This document shows, one piece after another, positions 7,280 through 15,578 of a stretch of 64,000 nt of DNA. The first letter of the stretch is position 1; each line of letters begins with the position of its first letter. Origin of the DNA: Acidobacteriota bacterium (GTDB lineage: Bacteria > Acidobacteriota > Blastocatellia > Pyrinomonadales > Pyrinomonadaceae). The notes under the pieces were generated by a model. The model was not told the DNA's origin and ran no database searches. It worked only from the letters and a program-made list of their open reading frames with translations. The stretch lies in the NCBI GenBank assembly GCA_019639115.1, contig JAHBSM010000010.1:1-64000 (forward strand), given 5' to 3'. The position numbers and the translations under genes are program-made.

Positions 7280-8083
7280 ATGCAGATCGCAGCTTATTTC
7301 GCGGCCACGCTGATCGGCCTTTCGCTTGGAATGATCGGTGCCGGCGGCAGCATTCTAACCGTTCCGGTCTTGGTGTATCTTGCCGGCGTCGAGCCCGTTC
7401 TCGCGACTGGCTACTCATTGTTCGTTGTCGGTTCGACAGCGTTGGTCGGCGGCGTCAAGAGTTTACGCCGCGGCATGGTCAACCTGCGAACGGCCGTGAT
7501 GTTCGGCGTGCCTTCGATATTGGCGGTTTATGCGACCCGGCTGTGGCTTATGCCGGTCATACCGGAGACTCTCTTCTCCGTCGGCGGTTTCGCGTTGTCG
7601 AAAGGCACCGGTCTATTGATACTTTTTGCTGTCTTGATGGTGGCGACGTCGCTCTCGATGATACGAGACAAAAAGGTACAGGCCGAAGAGGCAGCCGCCG
7701 ATCACGAAGGGCGAAATATTCTTTATGTCTTTGCCGAAGGCGTAGGCGTCGGTGTCTTGACAGGGATGGTAGGTGCCGGCGGCGGATTCCTGATAATTCC
7801 TGCGTTGGTGCTGCTTGCCGGCCTGGAAATGAAAGTGGCGGTCGGCACTTCGTTGTTCATCATTGCAGCTAAATCGTTGACGGGCTTCATCGGAGATGTC
7901 CAGAACGGTGAGGTCATCGACTGGCCGTTCCTGGCCTTGTTCACAGGATTTTCGATCGCTGGGATCTTTTTGGGCTCATGGCTTGCGGCCTACGTCAACG
8001 GTAATAAATTGAAAAAGGCATTTGGTTGGTTCGTACTTGCTATGGGTATATATATGATCGCGAGGGAAACATTGTTCAAGTAG
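7280..8083 (+). CDS. TauE/SafE-family sulfite/organosulfur exporter
   Basis: This 267-residue inner-membrane protein has two repeated halves, each beginning with the family's GxxGAGGG/S loop: GMIGAGGSILTVPVLVYLAGVEP near the N-terminus and GMVGAGGGFLIIPALVLLAGLEMKVAVGTSL in the second half. About eight hydrophobic helices are visible. The family exports sulfite, sulfoacetate or related anions. Its place directly after a persulfide dioxygenase-like gene suggests sulfite removal. The gene has no strong ribosome binding site and follows a hairpin, so its expression may differ from the upstream genes. Confidence 0.88.
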   Translation: MQIAAYFAATLIGLSLGMIGAGGSILTVPVLVYLAGVEPVLATGYSLFVVGSTALVGGVKSLRRGMVNLRTAVMFGVPSILAVYATRLWLMPVIPETLFSVGGFALSKGTGLLILFAVLMVATSLSMIRDKKVQAEEAAADHEGRNILYVFAEGVGVGVLTGMVGAGGGFLIIPALVLLAGLEMKVAVGTSLFIIAAKSLTGFIGDVQNGEVIDWPFLALFTGFSIAGIFLGSWLAAYVNGNKLKKAFGWFVLAMGIYMIARETLFK

Positions 8084-8097
8084 AGCGAACCGTCCGA

Positions 8098-8820
8098 ATG
8101 AGATCCAGCTTACAATTTCTAAACCATCTGGCGACATCTATCGGTCGCAGTCGAATTACTTGTCCGGCTCTTTTGATCTTTATCTTACTGCTCGGGGCCA
8201 ATTCGAAAGCGCTTGGCCAAAACAAACCTGACACTCAAGGCTGGTTCGAAATTCAGATCTCGCATCCGTTGGACAAGAAAAAGGATTGGACCGCAACGGT
8301 GATATTTACCGGCAGGCTCGGCAATGGGGCTGAGACCGTGACGGACGCCCGAGCAGGATTCAACGTAACCAGGCGCGTCAACAAGATATTCTCCGCCGGT
8401 GGCGGATATCTTTATCGCTATTCGAATACGACCTTTCGCCGTGTCGGTTACGAGCATCGTTTCCTTCTTTTTGCCAACGCCAATATTCCGATAGGAAACA
8501 AGATCTTCGTTACTGCGAGGGAGATGGCTCAATACGAAGACCGGCTGTCACGGCAGAACGACCTTATCTTTAGAACAAAAGCAGGTTTGAAGCGTGTCTT
8601 TGACGTTAGAAAATTGAAACTCGAAATGTACGCAACCGCGGAACAATTCTATAGCGTGCATCGCGAACAGCCGTACAGATATCAGGAACGGCTAGGCATC
8701 GTTCACCCGTTCAACAAGCATGCAGCTATCGACATTTTCTATGTCCGCCAGGATGATCTTGGCACTCGGCCGCCTCCGTCGGTAAATGGAATCGGTACAA
8801 CGTTGCGATTCACGCTTTGA
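8098..8820 (+). CDS. DUF2490 family protein, probable outer-membrane beta-barrel
   Basis: The ATG at 8098, 15 bases after the tauE stop, gives 240 residues with a signal sequence (hydrophobic LLIFILLLGANSKALGQ). The mature part has alternating strands (WFEIQISHPL, FSAGGGYLYRYSN, YEHRFLLFANANI, ERLGIVHPF) and ends in TTLRFTL, a C-terminal aromatic pattern seen in outer-membrane barrels. DUF2490 proteins are of unknown function. Here it lies inside the sulfur operon, between the exporter and a rhodanese lipoprotein, so it might provide an outer-membrane step for the same anions. That role is inference from position. Confidence 0.7.
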   Translation: MRSSLQFLNHLATSIGRSRITCPALLIFILLLGANSKALGQNKPDTQGWFEIQISHPLDKKKDWTATVIFTGRLGNGAETVTDARAGFNVTRRVNKIFSAGGGYLYRYSNTTFRRVGYEHRFLLFANANIPIGNKIFVTAREMAQYEDRLSRQNDLIFRTKAGLKRVFDVRKLKLEMYATAEQFYSVHREQPYRYQERLGIVHPFNKHAAIDIFYVRQDDLGTRPPPSVNGIGTTLRFTL

Positions 8821-8846
8821 AACATATAGATCACGAGGGAGAAAAA

Positions 8847-9263
8847 ATGAGAATTCGCAGGTTTTTGACGGGGGCGATCGTTCCTGTTCTTTTCGCGGCA
8901 GCGTGCGGATCCGCTGCTTCGACCGTTGATGGATATAGATCGGTAACAGTATCCGAAGCTAAGCCGATGGTTGACGCCGCATATTCGCAGTTCGTCGATG
9001 TCAGGACAGCCGACGAATTCAAAAGCGGCCATGCCCCGCGCTCCCGGAACATACCGCTCGATACTCTTGCGGCCAACCTCGACCTATTAGAAAAGAACGA
9101 AACGGTTATTTTGATCTGTCGGACCGACAACAGATCCAGGCAAGCCGCAGAGTTGCTTCACCGGAATGGATTCAAGGATGTTGTAGTCGTGCGAGGCGGT
9201 ATGAATGCGTGGACGGAAGCCGGATTCCCGATAGTTCGTGACGACGATGAGCAAAAGAAGTAG
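8847..9263 (+). CDS. Rhodanese-domain lipoprotein
   Basis: The ATG at 8847 has GAGGGAG upstream and gives 138 residues. Residues 1-20 form a lipoprotein signal ending LFAAAC, with the lipid-bearing Cys20. The rhodanese domain reads FVDVRTADEFKSGHAPRSRNIPL, then the active loop CRTDNR with Cys91, then VVVRGGMNAWTEAGFPI. It is therefore a single-domain sulfurtransferase anchored in the periplasm, the third rhodanese-bearing protein of this operon. A periplasmic partner would give persulfide handling on both sides of the inner membrane. Confidence 0.88.
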   Translation: MRIRRFLTGAIVPVLFAAACGSAASTVDGYRSVTVSEAKPMVDAAYSQFVDVRTADEFKSGHAPRSRNIPLDTLAANLDLLEKNETVILICRTDNRSRQAAELLHRNGFKDVVVVRGGMNAWTEAGFPIVRDDDEQKK

Positions 9264-9271
9264 TCAACGAT

Positions 9272-9661
9272 ATGAAGCTAAGACTTGCCGACGATTCAAT
9301 CCGCTTCCGACTTACTCAGGCCGATATTGATCGTCTAGCGACCGATGGCCTTGTTGCAGGCGGCATAGAACTCGGCGGAGCGGCCGGGAATTTCACATAT
9401 GAACTGGTCGTCACGGATGGTCCCGGCGTTACTGCGATCATATCTGCAAATGGGATGAGGGTCTCGGTGCCTCGCTCGCGTGCCGAGGAGCTTGCCGGCT
9501 CTCAGATAGGTATCTACGAGAATATTCAGACCGGGACCGGAAAAGAAGTGCAGATAACGATAGAAAAGGATCTGAAATGCATGACGCCGGAACCAAGCGG
9601 GGACAAGCCGGAGCTCTATGGTGGCATTTCTGAAAACAGGGGAACGAGATGCCCGAGGTGA
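9272..9661 (+). CDS. Small conserved protein of unknown function linked to mobA
   Basis: This 129-residue soluble protein begins MKLRLADDSIRFRLTQADIDRLATDGLV, continues ELGGAAGNFTYELVV, has beta-rich stretches, and a KEVQITIEKDLKCM strand near residue 100. It has no signal or membrane segment. Its last 13 bases overlap the start of mobA, so the two are translationally coupled. I think similar proteins occur in other bacteria as an uncharacterised family, but I cannot name a function. It may relate to molybdenum cofactor handling because of the coupling. Confidence 0.6.
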   Translation: MKLRLADDSIRFRLTQADIDRLATDGLVAGGIELGGAAGNFTYELVVTDGPGVTAIISANGMRVSVPRSRAEELAGSQIGIYENIQTGTGKEVQITIEKDLKCMTPEPSGDKPELYGGISENRGTRCPR

Positions 9662-10263
9662 CCGGATATGTCCTCAGCGGCGGAAAAGGCCGTCGTATGG
9701 GGCGCCCTAAATGTCAGGTCGAGATCAAAGGCCGTCCTATGCAGGACTTCGCGATCGACACACTTCGTGAAGCCTTTGGTGATAGAGTTTCATTGATCGG
9801 GAGCCGGGCCCCGTCCTCACATTCGGTCCGTTCGATACCTGACATCTTGCCCGCAGGAGCCTCAGCCGACGCAGGCGGCCCGGCCGTTGCAATTTACAGT
9901 GCTCTTGCAGATGCCGATGGAGCGAGCGTCTTCGTGCTTGCATGCGACATGCCGCTCGTGACGGTCGAGTTGGTCGAATTGCTCGCGAGAAAATGGGATG
10001 GCCGCACGAGCGCTGTGCTGCCCCGCCAATCTGACGGGCGCCTGCAGCCCTTGTGCGGAGTTTACGGGCCAACCTGTTTACCCGTATTTAGAGATGCGAT
10101 AATCAGCGGGAATTATGAGATCAAACGGATCCTGGATCCGCTCGATACTTTGATCGTCGAGCCGACGGAGTATGCGACGCTGCCCCGAAACGAGTTGTTC
10201 TTTACTAACGTCAATACGCCGGCGGATCTCGATCTGGTTTCGTCAGCCGTATCGAATTGCTGA
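9649..10263 (+). CDS. mobA: Molybdenum cofactor guanylyltransferase
   Basis: This is a 204-residue cytosolic enzyme that attaches GMP to molybdopterin to form the MGD form of the cofactor. The nucleotide-binding N-terminus reads [20 protein letters not shown] (about residues 8-27). The DMP motif appears as [15 protein letters not shown], followed by [14 protein letters not shown] and [14 protein letters not shown]. Length and motifs match MobA. It overlaps the preceding small gene; moaA, another gene of this pathway, is at 36985-37977 in this window. Confidence 0.9.
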   Translation: MPEVTGYVLSGGKGRRMGRPKCQVEIKGRPMQDFAIDTLREAFGDRVSLIGSRAPSSHSVRSIPDILPAGASADAGGPAVAIYSALADADGASVFVLACDMPLVTVELVELLARKWDGRTSAVLPRQSDGRLQPLCGVYGPTCLPVFRDAIISGNYEIKRILDPLDTLIVEPTEYATLPRNELFFTNVNTPADLDLVSSAVSNC

Positions 10264-10319
10264 GAGACCGTGCAGGTTTACCATCTACACGGCTTCATAT
10301 AAAATTTAGGTTCAAAATT

Positions 10320-11702
10320 ATGAACTACCGCATTGAAACAGATTCGATGGGCGAGATCGAAGTACCGGCCGATGCCTATTGGGGAGCCCAGACACAACGC
10401 AGCCTGAAGCATTTCAATATCGGATCTGACGTGATGCCGCGCGAGGTGATACGGGCGCTCGGCATACTGAAGAAGGCCGCAGCGATCGTAAATCGCGATC
10501 TTGGCAAACTGCCTGCAGATAAATGCGACCTTATCATCCGGGCCGCCGACGAGGTGATCGAAGGCAAACTGGATCAGCATTTTCCGCTTCGGGTTTGGCA
10601 AACGGGCTCCGGCACTCAGACCAACATGAACGCTAATGAGGTCATCTCTAATCGGGCGATCGAGATCGCAGGCGGCGAGATGGGCTCGAAAATGCCGATC
10701 CATCCAAATGATGACGTTAATAAGTCGCAGTCGTCGAACGATACATTTCCCACGGCAATGTATATAGCTGCTGCCGAGCGAACTACGGCATTATTGCCCG
10801 AACTTCGGCGGGTCGCCGAGGCGATCAGGGCCAAGGCAGCAGAGTTCGAAGGCGTTGTTAAGATAGGCCGCACGCACCTGCAGGACGCTACACCTGTCAC
10901 TGTCTCGCAGGAGTTCGGCGGGTGGGCAAGCCTGATCGAACGCGATATCGAACGCTTAAACGCCGTGCTGCCCGGATTGATGGATCTCGCGATCGGCGGT
11001 ACGGCGGTCGGAACGGGACTGAATTCGCATCCTGAGTTCGCGGACAGGGCGGCGGCAAAGATCGCAGAGATCACTGGTTTGCCGTTTCGCGCACATCCCG
11101 ACAAATTCGCTGCTCTCTCCGCACACGACGAGGTTATCTTTGCCTCGGGGGCTTTGAAGACCTTGGCTGCCAGCTTGATGAAGATCGCCAACGACATCAG
11201 ATGGCTTGCGTCCGGCCCCAGATGCGGCATCGGCGAAATAACACTTCCCGAGAACGAACCCGGGTCGTCGATTATGCCGGGTAAAGTGAATCCGACGCAG
11301 TCCGAAGCAATGACGATGGTCGCCGTCCAGGTAATGGGAAATGATGCGGCGATCGGATTCGCAGGGTCTCAGGGCAATTTTGAGCTAAATGTGTTCAAAC
11401 CGGTAATGATCCACAATTACCTGCACTCGGTCCGGCTGATCCACGACTCCTGCCACGGATTTGTCGATTACTGTATAGCGGGGATCGAGCTTGATCGCGA
11501 GCGGATAGACAAGTATCTTAGCGATTCACTTATGCTCGTCACCGCTCTCAACCAGCACATCGGTTACGATAACGCGGCCAAGATAGCCAAGAACGCACAT
11601 AAAAAGCGTATCTCGCTTAAGGAATCAGCGGTAGAACTGGGCCTGCTGACCGCCGAGCAGTTTGACGAACTCGTCGTTGCCGAAGATATGACCCACCCAT
11701 GA
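10320..11702 (+). CDS. fumC: Class II fumarate hydratase
   Basis: The ATG at 10320 gives 460 residues, the usual length of iron-independent fumarases, which hydrate fumarate to L-malate in the citric acid cycle. Signature motifs are visible: [46 protein letters not shown], and the superfamily signature [11 protein letters not shown]. Upstream codons in frame from 10257 lack homology, so this start is preferred. A TATAAA sequence about 25 bases before it may be part of a local promoter. The gene is convergent with the PAAR gene, with only 3 bases between the stops. Confidence 0.95.
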   Translation: MNYRIETDSMGEIEVPADAYWGAQTQRSLKHFNIGSDVMPREVIRALGILKKAAAIVNRDLGKLPADKCDLIIRAADEVIEGKLDQHFPLRVWQTGSGTQTNMNANEVISNRAIEIAGGEMGSKMPIHPNDDVNKSQSSNDTFPTAMYIAAAERTTALLPELRRVAEAIRAKAAEFEGVVKIGRTHLQDATPVTVSQEFGGWASLIERDIERLNAVLPGLMDLAIGGTAVGTGLNSHPEFADRAAAKIAEITGLPFRAHPDKFAALSAHDEVIFASGALKTLAASLMKIANDIRWLASGPRCGIGEITLPENEPGSSIMPGKVNPTQSEAMTMVAVQVMGNDAAIGFAGSQGNFELNVFKPVMIHNYLHSVRLIHDSCHGFVDYCIAGIELDRERIDKYLSDSLMLVTALNQHIGYDNAAKIAKNAHKKRISLKESAVELGLLTAEQFDELVVAEDMTHP

Positions 11703-11705
11703 ACG

Positions 11706-12062
11706 TTAGCCGCCTATTAGCGTTGTCCTGGCAGCCGCTAGCGGCGGCATGCCTAACATCACACCGCAGCCGGCAAGATCCGGAGCCGGGAACCACCGGG
11801 CAGCCGGCATCCCGTGTATCATGACGGTCAAGGAGCCCTTCACTATTGGAGTGCCGAAGGGCGGCGTCGGCACCGGAGGATGTATCGGTCCTCCAGCGGT
11901 AACGCCTGAGCAGATCGCTATACAGCCGACGTGAGCCGCGGGCATGCCTTCGATAAGGACCGGCGGCTGCGGACAGGGACCGGCCGCCGGCATACCTATG
12001 ATACCGGACGGCACTATTAGGTCGTGTGTGATCGGGTCACCCTTTCTTGCTGCTGGAAACAT
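11706..12062 (-). CDS. PAAR-domain spike tip protein of the type VI system
   Basis: This 118-residue protein begins MFPAARKGDPITHD and shows the repeated glycine/proline-rich PAAR pattern: GIIGMPAAGPCPQPPVLIEGMPAAHVGC, then PTPPFGTPIVKGS, then VMIHGMPAARW and DLAGCGVMLG. PAAR proteins cap the VgrG trimer and sharpen the spike. It carries no extra toxin domain. It is the last gene of the type VI operon, 3 bases downstream of the lipoprotein gene, so spike, toxin, antidote and tip are adjacent. Confidence 0.85.
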   Translation of the reverse strand: MFPAARKGDPITHDLIVPSGIIGMPAAGPCPQPPVLIEGMPAAHVGCIAICSGVTAGGPIHPPVPTPPFGTPIVKGSLTVMIHGMPAARWFPAPDLAGCGVMLGMPPLAAARTTLIGG

Positions 12063-12065
12063 GGC

Positions 12066-12785
12066 TTAGATCCTTGTAAAGATATCCTTCCGAATGAATA
12101 AGTGTACCGGCCGAATAGGCAATTCGGTTGTCAACATCTCGGCCTGCTTAACGGTAGAAGTTCCGGACACATTAAGGTACTCCGGAGCGTAGGGCACCGG
12201 TGCCGATTGGAAGCCATCGATCGATTCGCGTATGAATTGGACGGCAAAGTTCAGTTTTGACACCGAGCCTACCGTGTGTTCCTCAATGGAAACCGGCGGG
12301 TAATACCAATCATTCCTCTCGCGCATCGGTACAGGTATCGAGAACTCCCGCTCGACCTTAGCACCGGGCTCCAGCCTGGTCGCAAGCGGCATGACGCGGA
12401 CGGCGACCGGGAATATCGGCAATGGAGGTATGCCGCGAAGAACCATCGCTGCATCCTCGCCTCGTTTACACAGATAAAACCCTTTATTGTCCGCGTAGGG
12501 TTCACGAGATTGCGGATCGACCGCAGGGAAGGCATCCATGAGGTAGATGACGCCGCCCGACGTATTGGTTACGGTGTACCGGAGCGTCACTGCATCGTCC
12601 GTTTGGGCCGATCTGACCTCCAGTCTGATATCGTTGGCGGGTGCTCCGCTTTCGGTTACTTCGGTCATATACTTTCCTGCCTCGCTCTCGTTTGAGTTCC
12701 CATGTCCGGTTGCTGCTGCCGGACAGCCGGAGCCAATGAGCATCCAAAAGCCAATTGCCAGCACGATGAGGCGATCATAGATCAT
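12066..12785 (-). CDS. Lipoprotein, putative immunity protein for the VgrG peptidase toxin
   Basis: The ATG at 12785 overlaps the last bases of vgrG and gives 239 residues with a lipoprotein signal (LIGSGC, Cys21). The mature part is beta-rich: IRLEVRSAQTDDAVTLRYTVTNTSGGVIYLMDAFP, then MVLRGIPPLP, LEPGAKVEREFSIPVP, RNDWYYPP, and KLNFAVQFIRES. The motif order matches the exported protein at 1328-1939. A lipid-anchored periplasmic protein translated from the stop of a VgrG with a peptidase domain is best explained as its immunity protein. No named family is recognised; the fold resembles Ig-like inhibitors. The role is inferred. Confidence 0.65.
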   Translation of the reverse strand: MIYDRLIVLAIGFWMLIGSGCPAAATGHGNSNESEAGKYMTEVTESGAPANDIRLEVRSAQTDDAVTLRYTVTNTSGGVIYLMDAFPAVDPQSREPYADNKGFYLCKRGEDAAMVLRGIPPLPIFPVAVRVMPLATRLEPGAKVEREFSIPVPMRERNDWYYPPVSIEEHTVGSVSKLNFAVQFIRESIDGFQSAPVPYAPEYLNVSGTSTVKQAEMLTTELPIRPVHLFIRKDIFTRI

Positions 12786-15486
12786 GGTGATTGGTACGCC
12801 TCGGCACGCCTCGCTCATCGCGATACTGGTTCTCCGGCCCTATCGCGTTGAACTCTTCATTTGTGTCAAAACCATCAGTACGGGGCGAACCGTCATACTG
12901 TCCGCGTTCCTGGTTATTTGCATGCTGCATCTCGTGGAACAGGATCACGTCACCGGGGGCCTGTGAGGCACTGGTAGGTGACGGCCAGTCACCCGGATTA
13001 TATTGGATGTCAGCAGGGCCACCCGTACCGGTCCCGATCAATTGATTACCTGCAGCATCGTTGAGCGGATTCCCGTTTCCGTCAAATACCGGCTGTCCCG
13101 CGGGAGTTGCGTTTTGATAATCGGACACGAGTCCGGTCCCCGGCTGGGCGAATGCATTGGCCGGATTGGCTGGCGGTGTGAGCGGCCTGATCGTTGTTGT
13201 CTGCCCGGTTGAATTCAATTGATTGAGCAGATTCTGACCCGACGGGGTCTGGGACATTGTCGCAAGGTCGCTCAGCACGGCTTGCTGATAGGCTTCGTTG
13301 CCCTGGACAACGATATTGCCCATCTGATATGTACCGTTCGCATTGCGGACTATATTCTCAGGTGCGTGCTGTCCGTTCAAGGTTCGACGCCGGCGTCCGA
13401 CGCGGCCTCCGCCGGTCCGCGGACGATCAAGAAATCCGGGCTCTCCCGTGTCGGCTGTCTCGGCATCGAGCGGATCGTCTATGGTCGCCGGTCCGGTTCC
13501 CGTCGCAGCCCCGCCGGAGTTTATCTTTGTGATCGGGCCCTGGATAGTAATGCCGGTAAGGTCAACTTTTACAAAACTGCCGCCTACTTTCAGCGTGATA
13601 CCGGTCAGGGCCTCGAGGGTGATCTCGCGTGCGTTTACCTCGACCTTGCTTTTGACGACCGTTTGTTGATTCCCGTCGTAGCCTTCGACCACGTCTCCTT
13701 TGACGCCTTCGTTCAGCTTTCCGTCAATGCCAAAGTACTCATCGCCTTTGACGTGCAGGTCATAGTTTCCGCCAACCGTGATCGCCAGATTGCCGCCCGG
13801 CTGGTTGTCGGAGCGGACGCCGATCACTTCCTGGCGGTTGCCGCCGCATGTCTCGTACATCGAGCCGCGGACCCGCAGGTCGTAACGCTTTTGCGACCGA
13901 ACGAAAACCTGTTCCTTGCCGGCCTTGTCCTCGAAACGCAGTTCGTTGAAGCCCTTGCCGTCATCTGGCGAGGTGCGGGTCTTTATATAGGACAGCGTCT
14001 TGAACTTGGGCAGCTCGTAATGCGGCATCGTGGCCGGATTGTAAACGGAGCCCGTAATGATCGGCTGATCCGGGTCGCCTTCAAGAAAATCAACTATGAC
14101 CTCTTGTCCGACGCGCGGTATGAACATCGTGCCCCATTTGTTGCCAGCGATGCTCGTGCTGACCCGAAGCCAGCAAGACGACGAAGCGTCGTTCCTGCCC
14201 TCACGGTCCCAGTGGAACTGGACTTTGACGCGCCCGAACTTATCGGTGAATATTTCCTGGCCGGAGGGGCCCACCACAACTGCGGTTTGGCTGCCGTGGA
14301 CGATAGGCTTGGCAGTTGTGCGAGCGGGCCGGAACGGTGCCTGTCCTTCTCCCTGCGGAATAGAAAAGAAGTTGACAACGTATGCGTCGAACAAGCTCTC
14401 GTTGGAACTGTATGACGGTGTCTGAACAGCCTCGATCTGAAGAGTCACTATCGTGTGATTCCTATTGTTCGAGCTCTCCGGGTGTTCGGTCATTTGGAAT
14501 CGATAGCCCGCCGTCAGCGCACACGAATCCGAGCGGCCGATACTGCTCCGATAGGCGACATCTATTTCCTGCTGACGGATCGAGACGGTTCGTTGGCGGT
14601 CCTCGAATACCTTTTGCAAGACAGACTGCTGCTCGCCTCCCGACGGATCGATGCCATCAAACCGTTTTGCATATTCGCCCGGAAAATCATAAAGCTCGAG
14701 ATCTTGGTTTCCGCCGATGCTGAATCGACTCATCTCAACAGCTTCCAGCGTATTCGTCGGCAGCTGGAAGTTGTGATCGCGAAGTGTGAACTTCCCGGTT
14801 CGCAGTTTGTTCGCATTCCGCCAGGAACGGATGCAGCCCTGCCACTCATCGGGGTTCGTCGATACGTCCAGCGAAAACGGGATCTGCGATTTTGTTGGGC
14901 ATTCACGATGCGACCGCTCAGAATTGCCGATTATCATTCGATGCGAATCAGCGGTATGCTCGAAATAAAAATAGATGCCTTCTTCCTCCATTAGTCTGGA
15001 GGCGAAATCAAAGTCCGATTCGCGATATTGAACACAGTAATTGCGGGGCTCAAACGTACCTTGAACCTCCATATCGAACTCGAATCCTTCGAACACGCGA
15101 CGCAAGATCTCAGGTACAGACTGATTCTGGAAGATACGGCTCTGACAATTCTGTGTCAACAGCCAGAACGTCGGGACGAGCACAGCGGAATATTTGGTGA
15201 ACCGTTCGTTTCGATTTCCCTGGACCAGGTCGACACAGATACCGTTAAAGAATCGTCGGGCTCCGTCATCCTGAGTGACCGAAACGCACATTTTCTGGCC
15301 GAGTATCTGCTGTGGATCGACAAGGGTAGGAGCATCGCCAGCCTCGTTCTCCTCGTGCAGAAGTTCGAGTTCATACCGGAAAAGCTTTGAAAGGCCCTCG
15401 CTGGCCCGGATCCTCTTGATCAACAAGAAATCGTCGTCGAGCGGCGTGGTTACCCTTAATAGTCTTCCTACTTGCGTTGTCGGCAT
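12775..15486 (-). CDS. tssI: VgrG spike protein with C-terminal M91-like zinc peptidase domain
   Basis: The ATG at 15486 (MPTTQVGRLLRV) gives 903 residues. The gp27-like part begins TPLDDDFLLIKRIRASEGLSKLFRYELE; the gp5 OB-fold lies near 410-530 (FGRVKVQFHWDREG, GTMFIPRVGQEVIVDFLEGDPDQPIITG); a beta-helix needle follows to about residue 680. The extension (about 700-903) is a proline/glycine linker and then GDVILFHEMQHANNQERG, with HEMQH at 851-855, and a last EEFNAIGPENQYRDERGVPRR. HExxH followed by an EExxxxG and ENxxRxExGxPRR block is the pattern of M91 peptidases (NleD-like effectors). This is thus an evolved VgrG carrying a toxin. The following lipoprotein gene overlaps its stop. Confidence 0.9.
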   Translation of the reverse strand: MPTTQVGRLLRVTTPLDDDFLLIKRIRASEGLSKLFRYELELLHEENEAGDAPTLVDPQQILGQKMCVSVTQDDGARRFFNGICVDLVQGNRNERFTKYSAVLVPTFWLLTQNCQSRIFQNQSVPEILRRVFEGFEFDMEVQGTFEPRNYCVQYRESDFDFASRLMEEEGIYFYFEHTADSHRMIIGNSERSHRECPTKSQIPFSLDVSTNPDEWQGCIRSWRNANKLRTGKFTLRDHNFQLPTNTLEAVEMSRFSIGGNQDLELYDFPGEYAKRFDGIDPSGGEQQSVLQKVFEDRQRTVSIRQQEIDVAYRSSIGRSDSCALTAGYRFQMTEHPESSNNRNHTIVTLQIEAVQTPSYSSNESLFDAYVVNFFSIPQGEGQAPFRPARTTAKPIVHGSQTAVVVGPSGQEIFTDKFGRVKVQFHWDREGRNDASSSCWLRVSTSIAGNKWGTMFIPRVGQEVIVDFLEGDPDQPIITGSVYNPATMPHYELPKFKTLSYIKTRTSPDDGKGFNELRFEDKAGKEQVFVRSQKRYDLRVRGSMYETCGGNRQEVIGVRSDNQPGGNLAITVGGNYDLHVKGDEYFGIDGKLNEGVKGDVVEGYDGNQQTVVKSKVEVNAREITLEALTGITLKVGGSFVKVDLTGITIQGPITKINSGGAATGTGPATIDDPLDAETADTGEPGFLDRPRTGGGRVGRRRRTLNGQHAPENIVRNANGTYQMGNIVVQGNEAYQQAVLSDLATMSQTPSGQNLLNQLNSTGQTTTIRPLTPPANPANAFAQPGTGLVSDYQNATPAGQPVFDGNGNPLNDAAGNQLIGTGTGGPADIQYNPGDWPSPTSASQAPGDVILFHEMQHANNQERGQYDGSPRTDGFDTNEEFNAIGPENQYRDERGVPRRTNHHDL

Positions 15487-15578
15487 ATCGCTTCTATCAG
15501 AGGCAGATCGGGGGCCGATCGGGCCTCGCAGGTTGTTGACGTAAAGTGGCCGCAGTTTTTGCAGTACCCGTCGAAAGC

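Noticed and set aside
13219..14415. Long plus-strand open frame (398 codons) opposite vgrG
   Set aside because: It is the antisense shadow of vgrG, which has clear VgrG domains; the shadow has no recognisable motif and an arginine-rich mixed composition.
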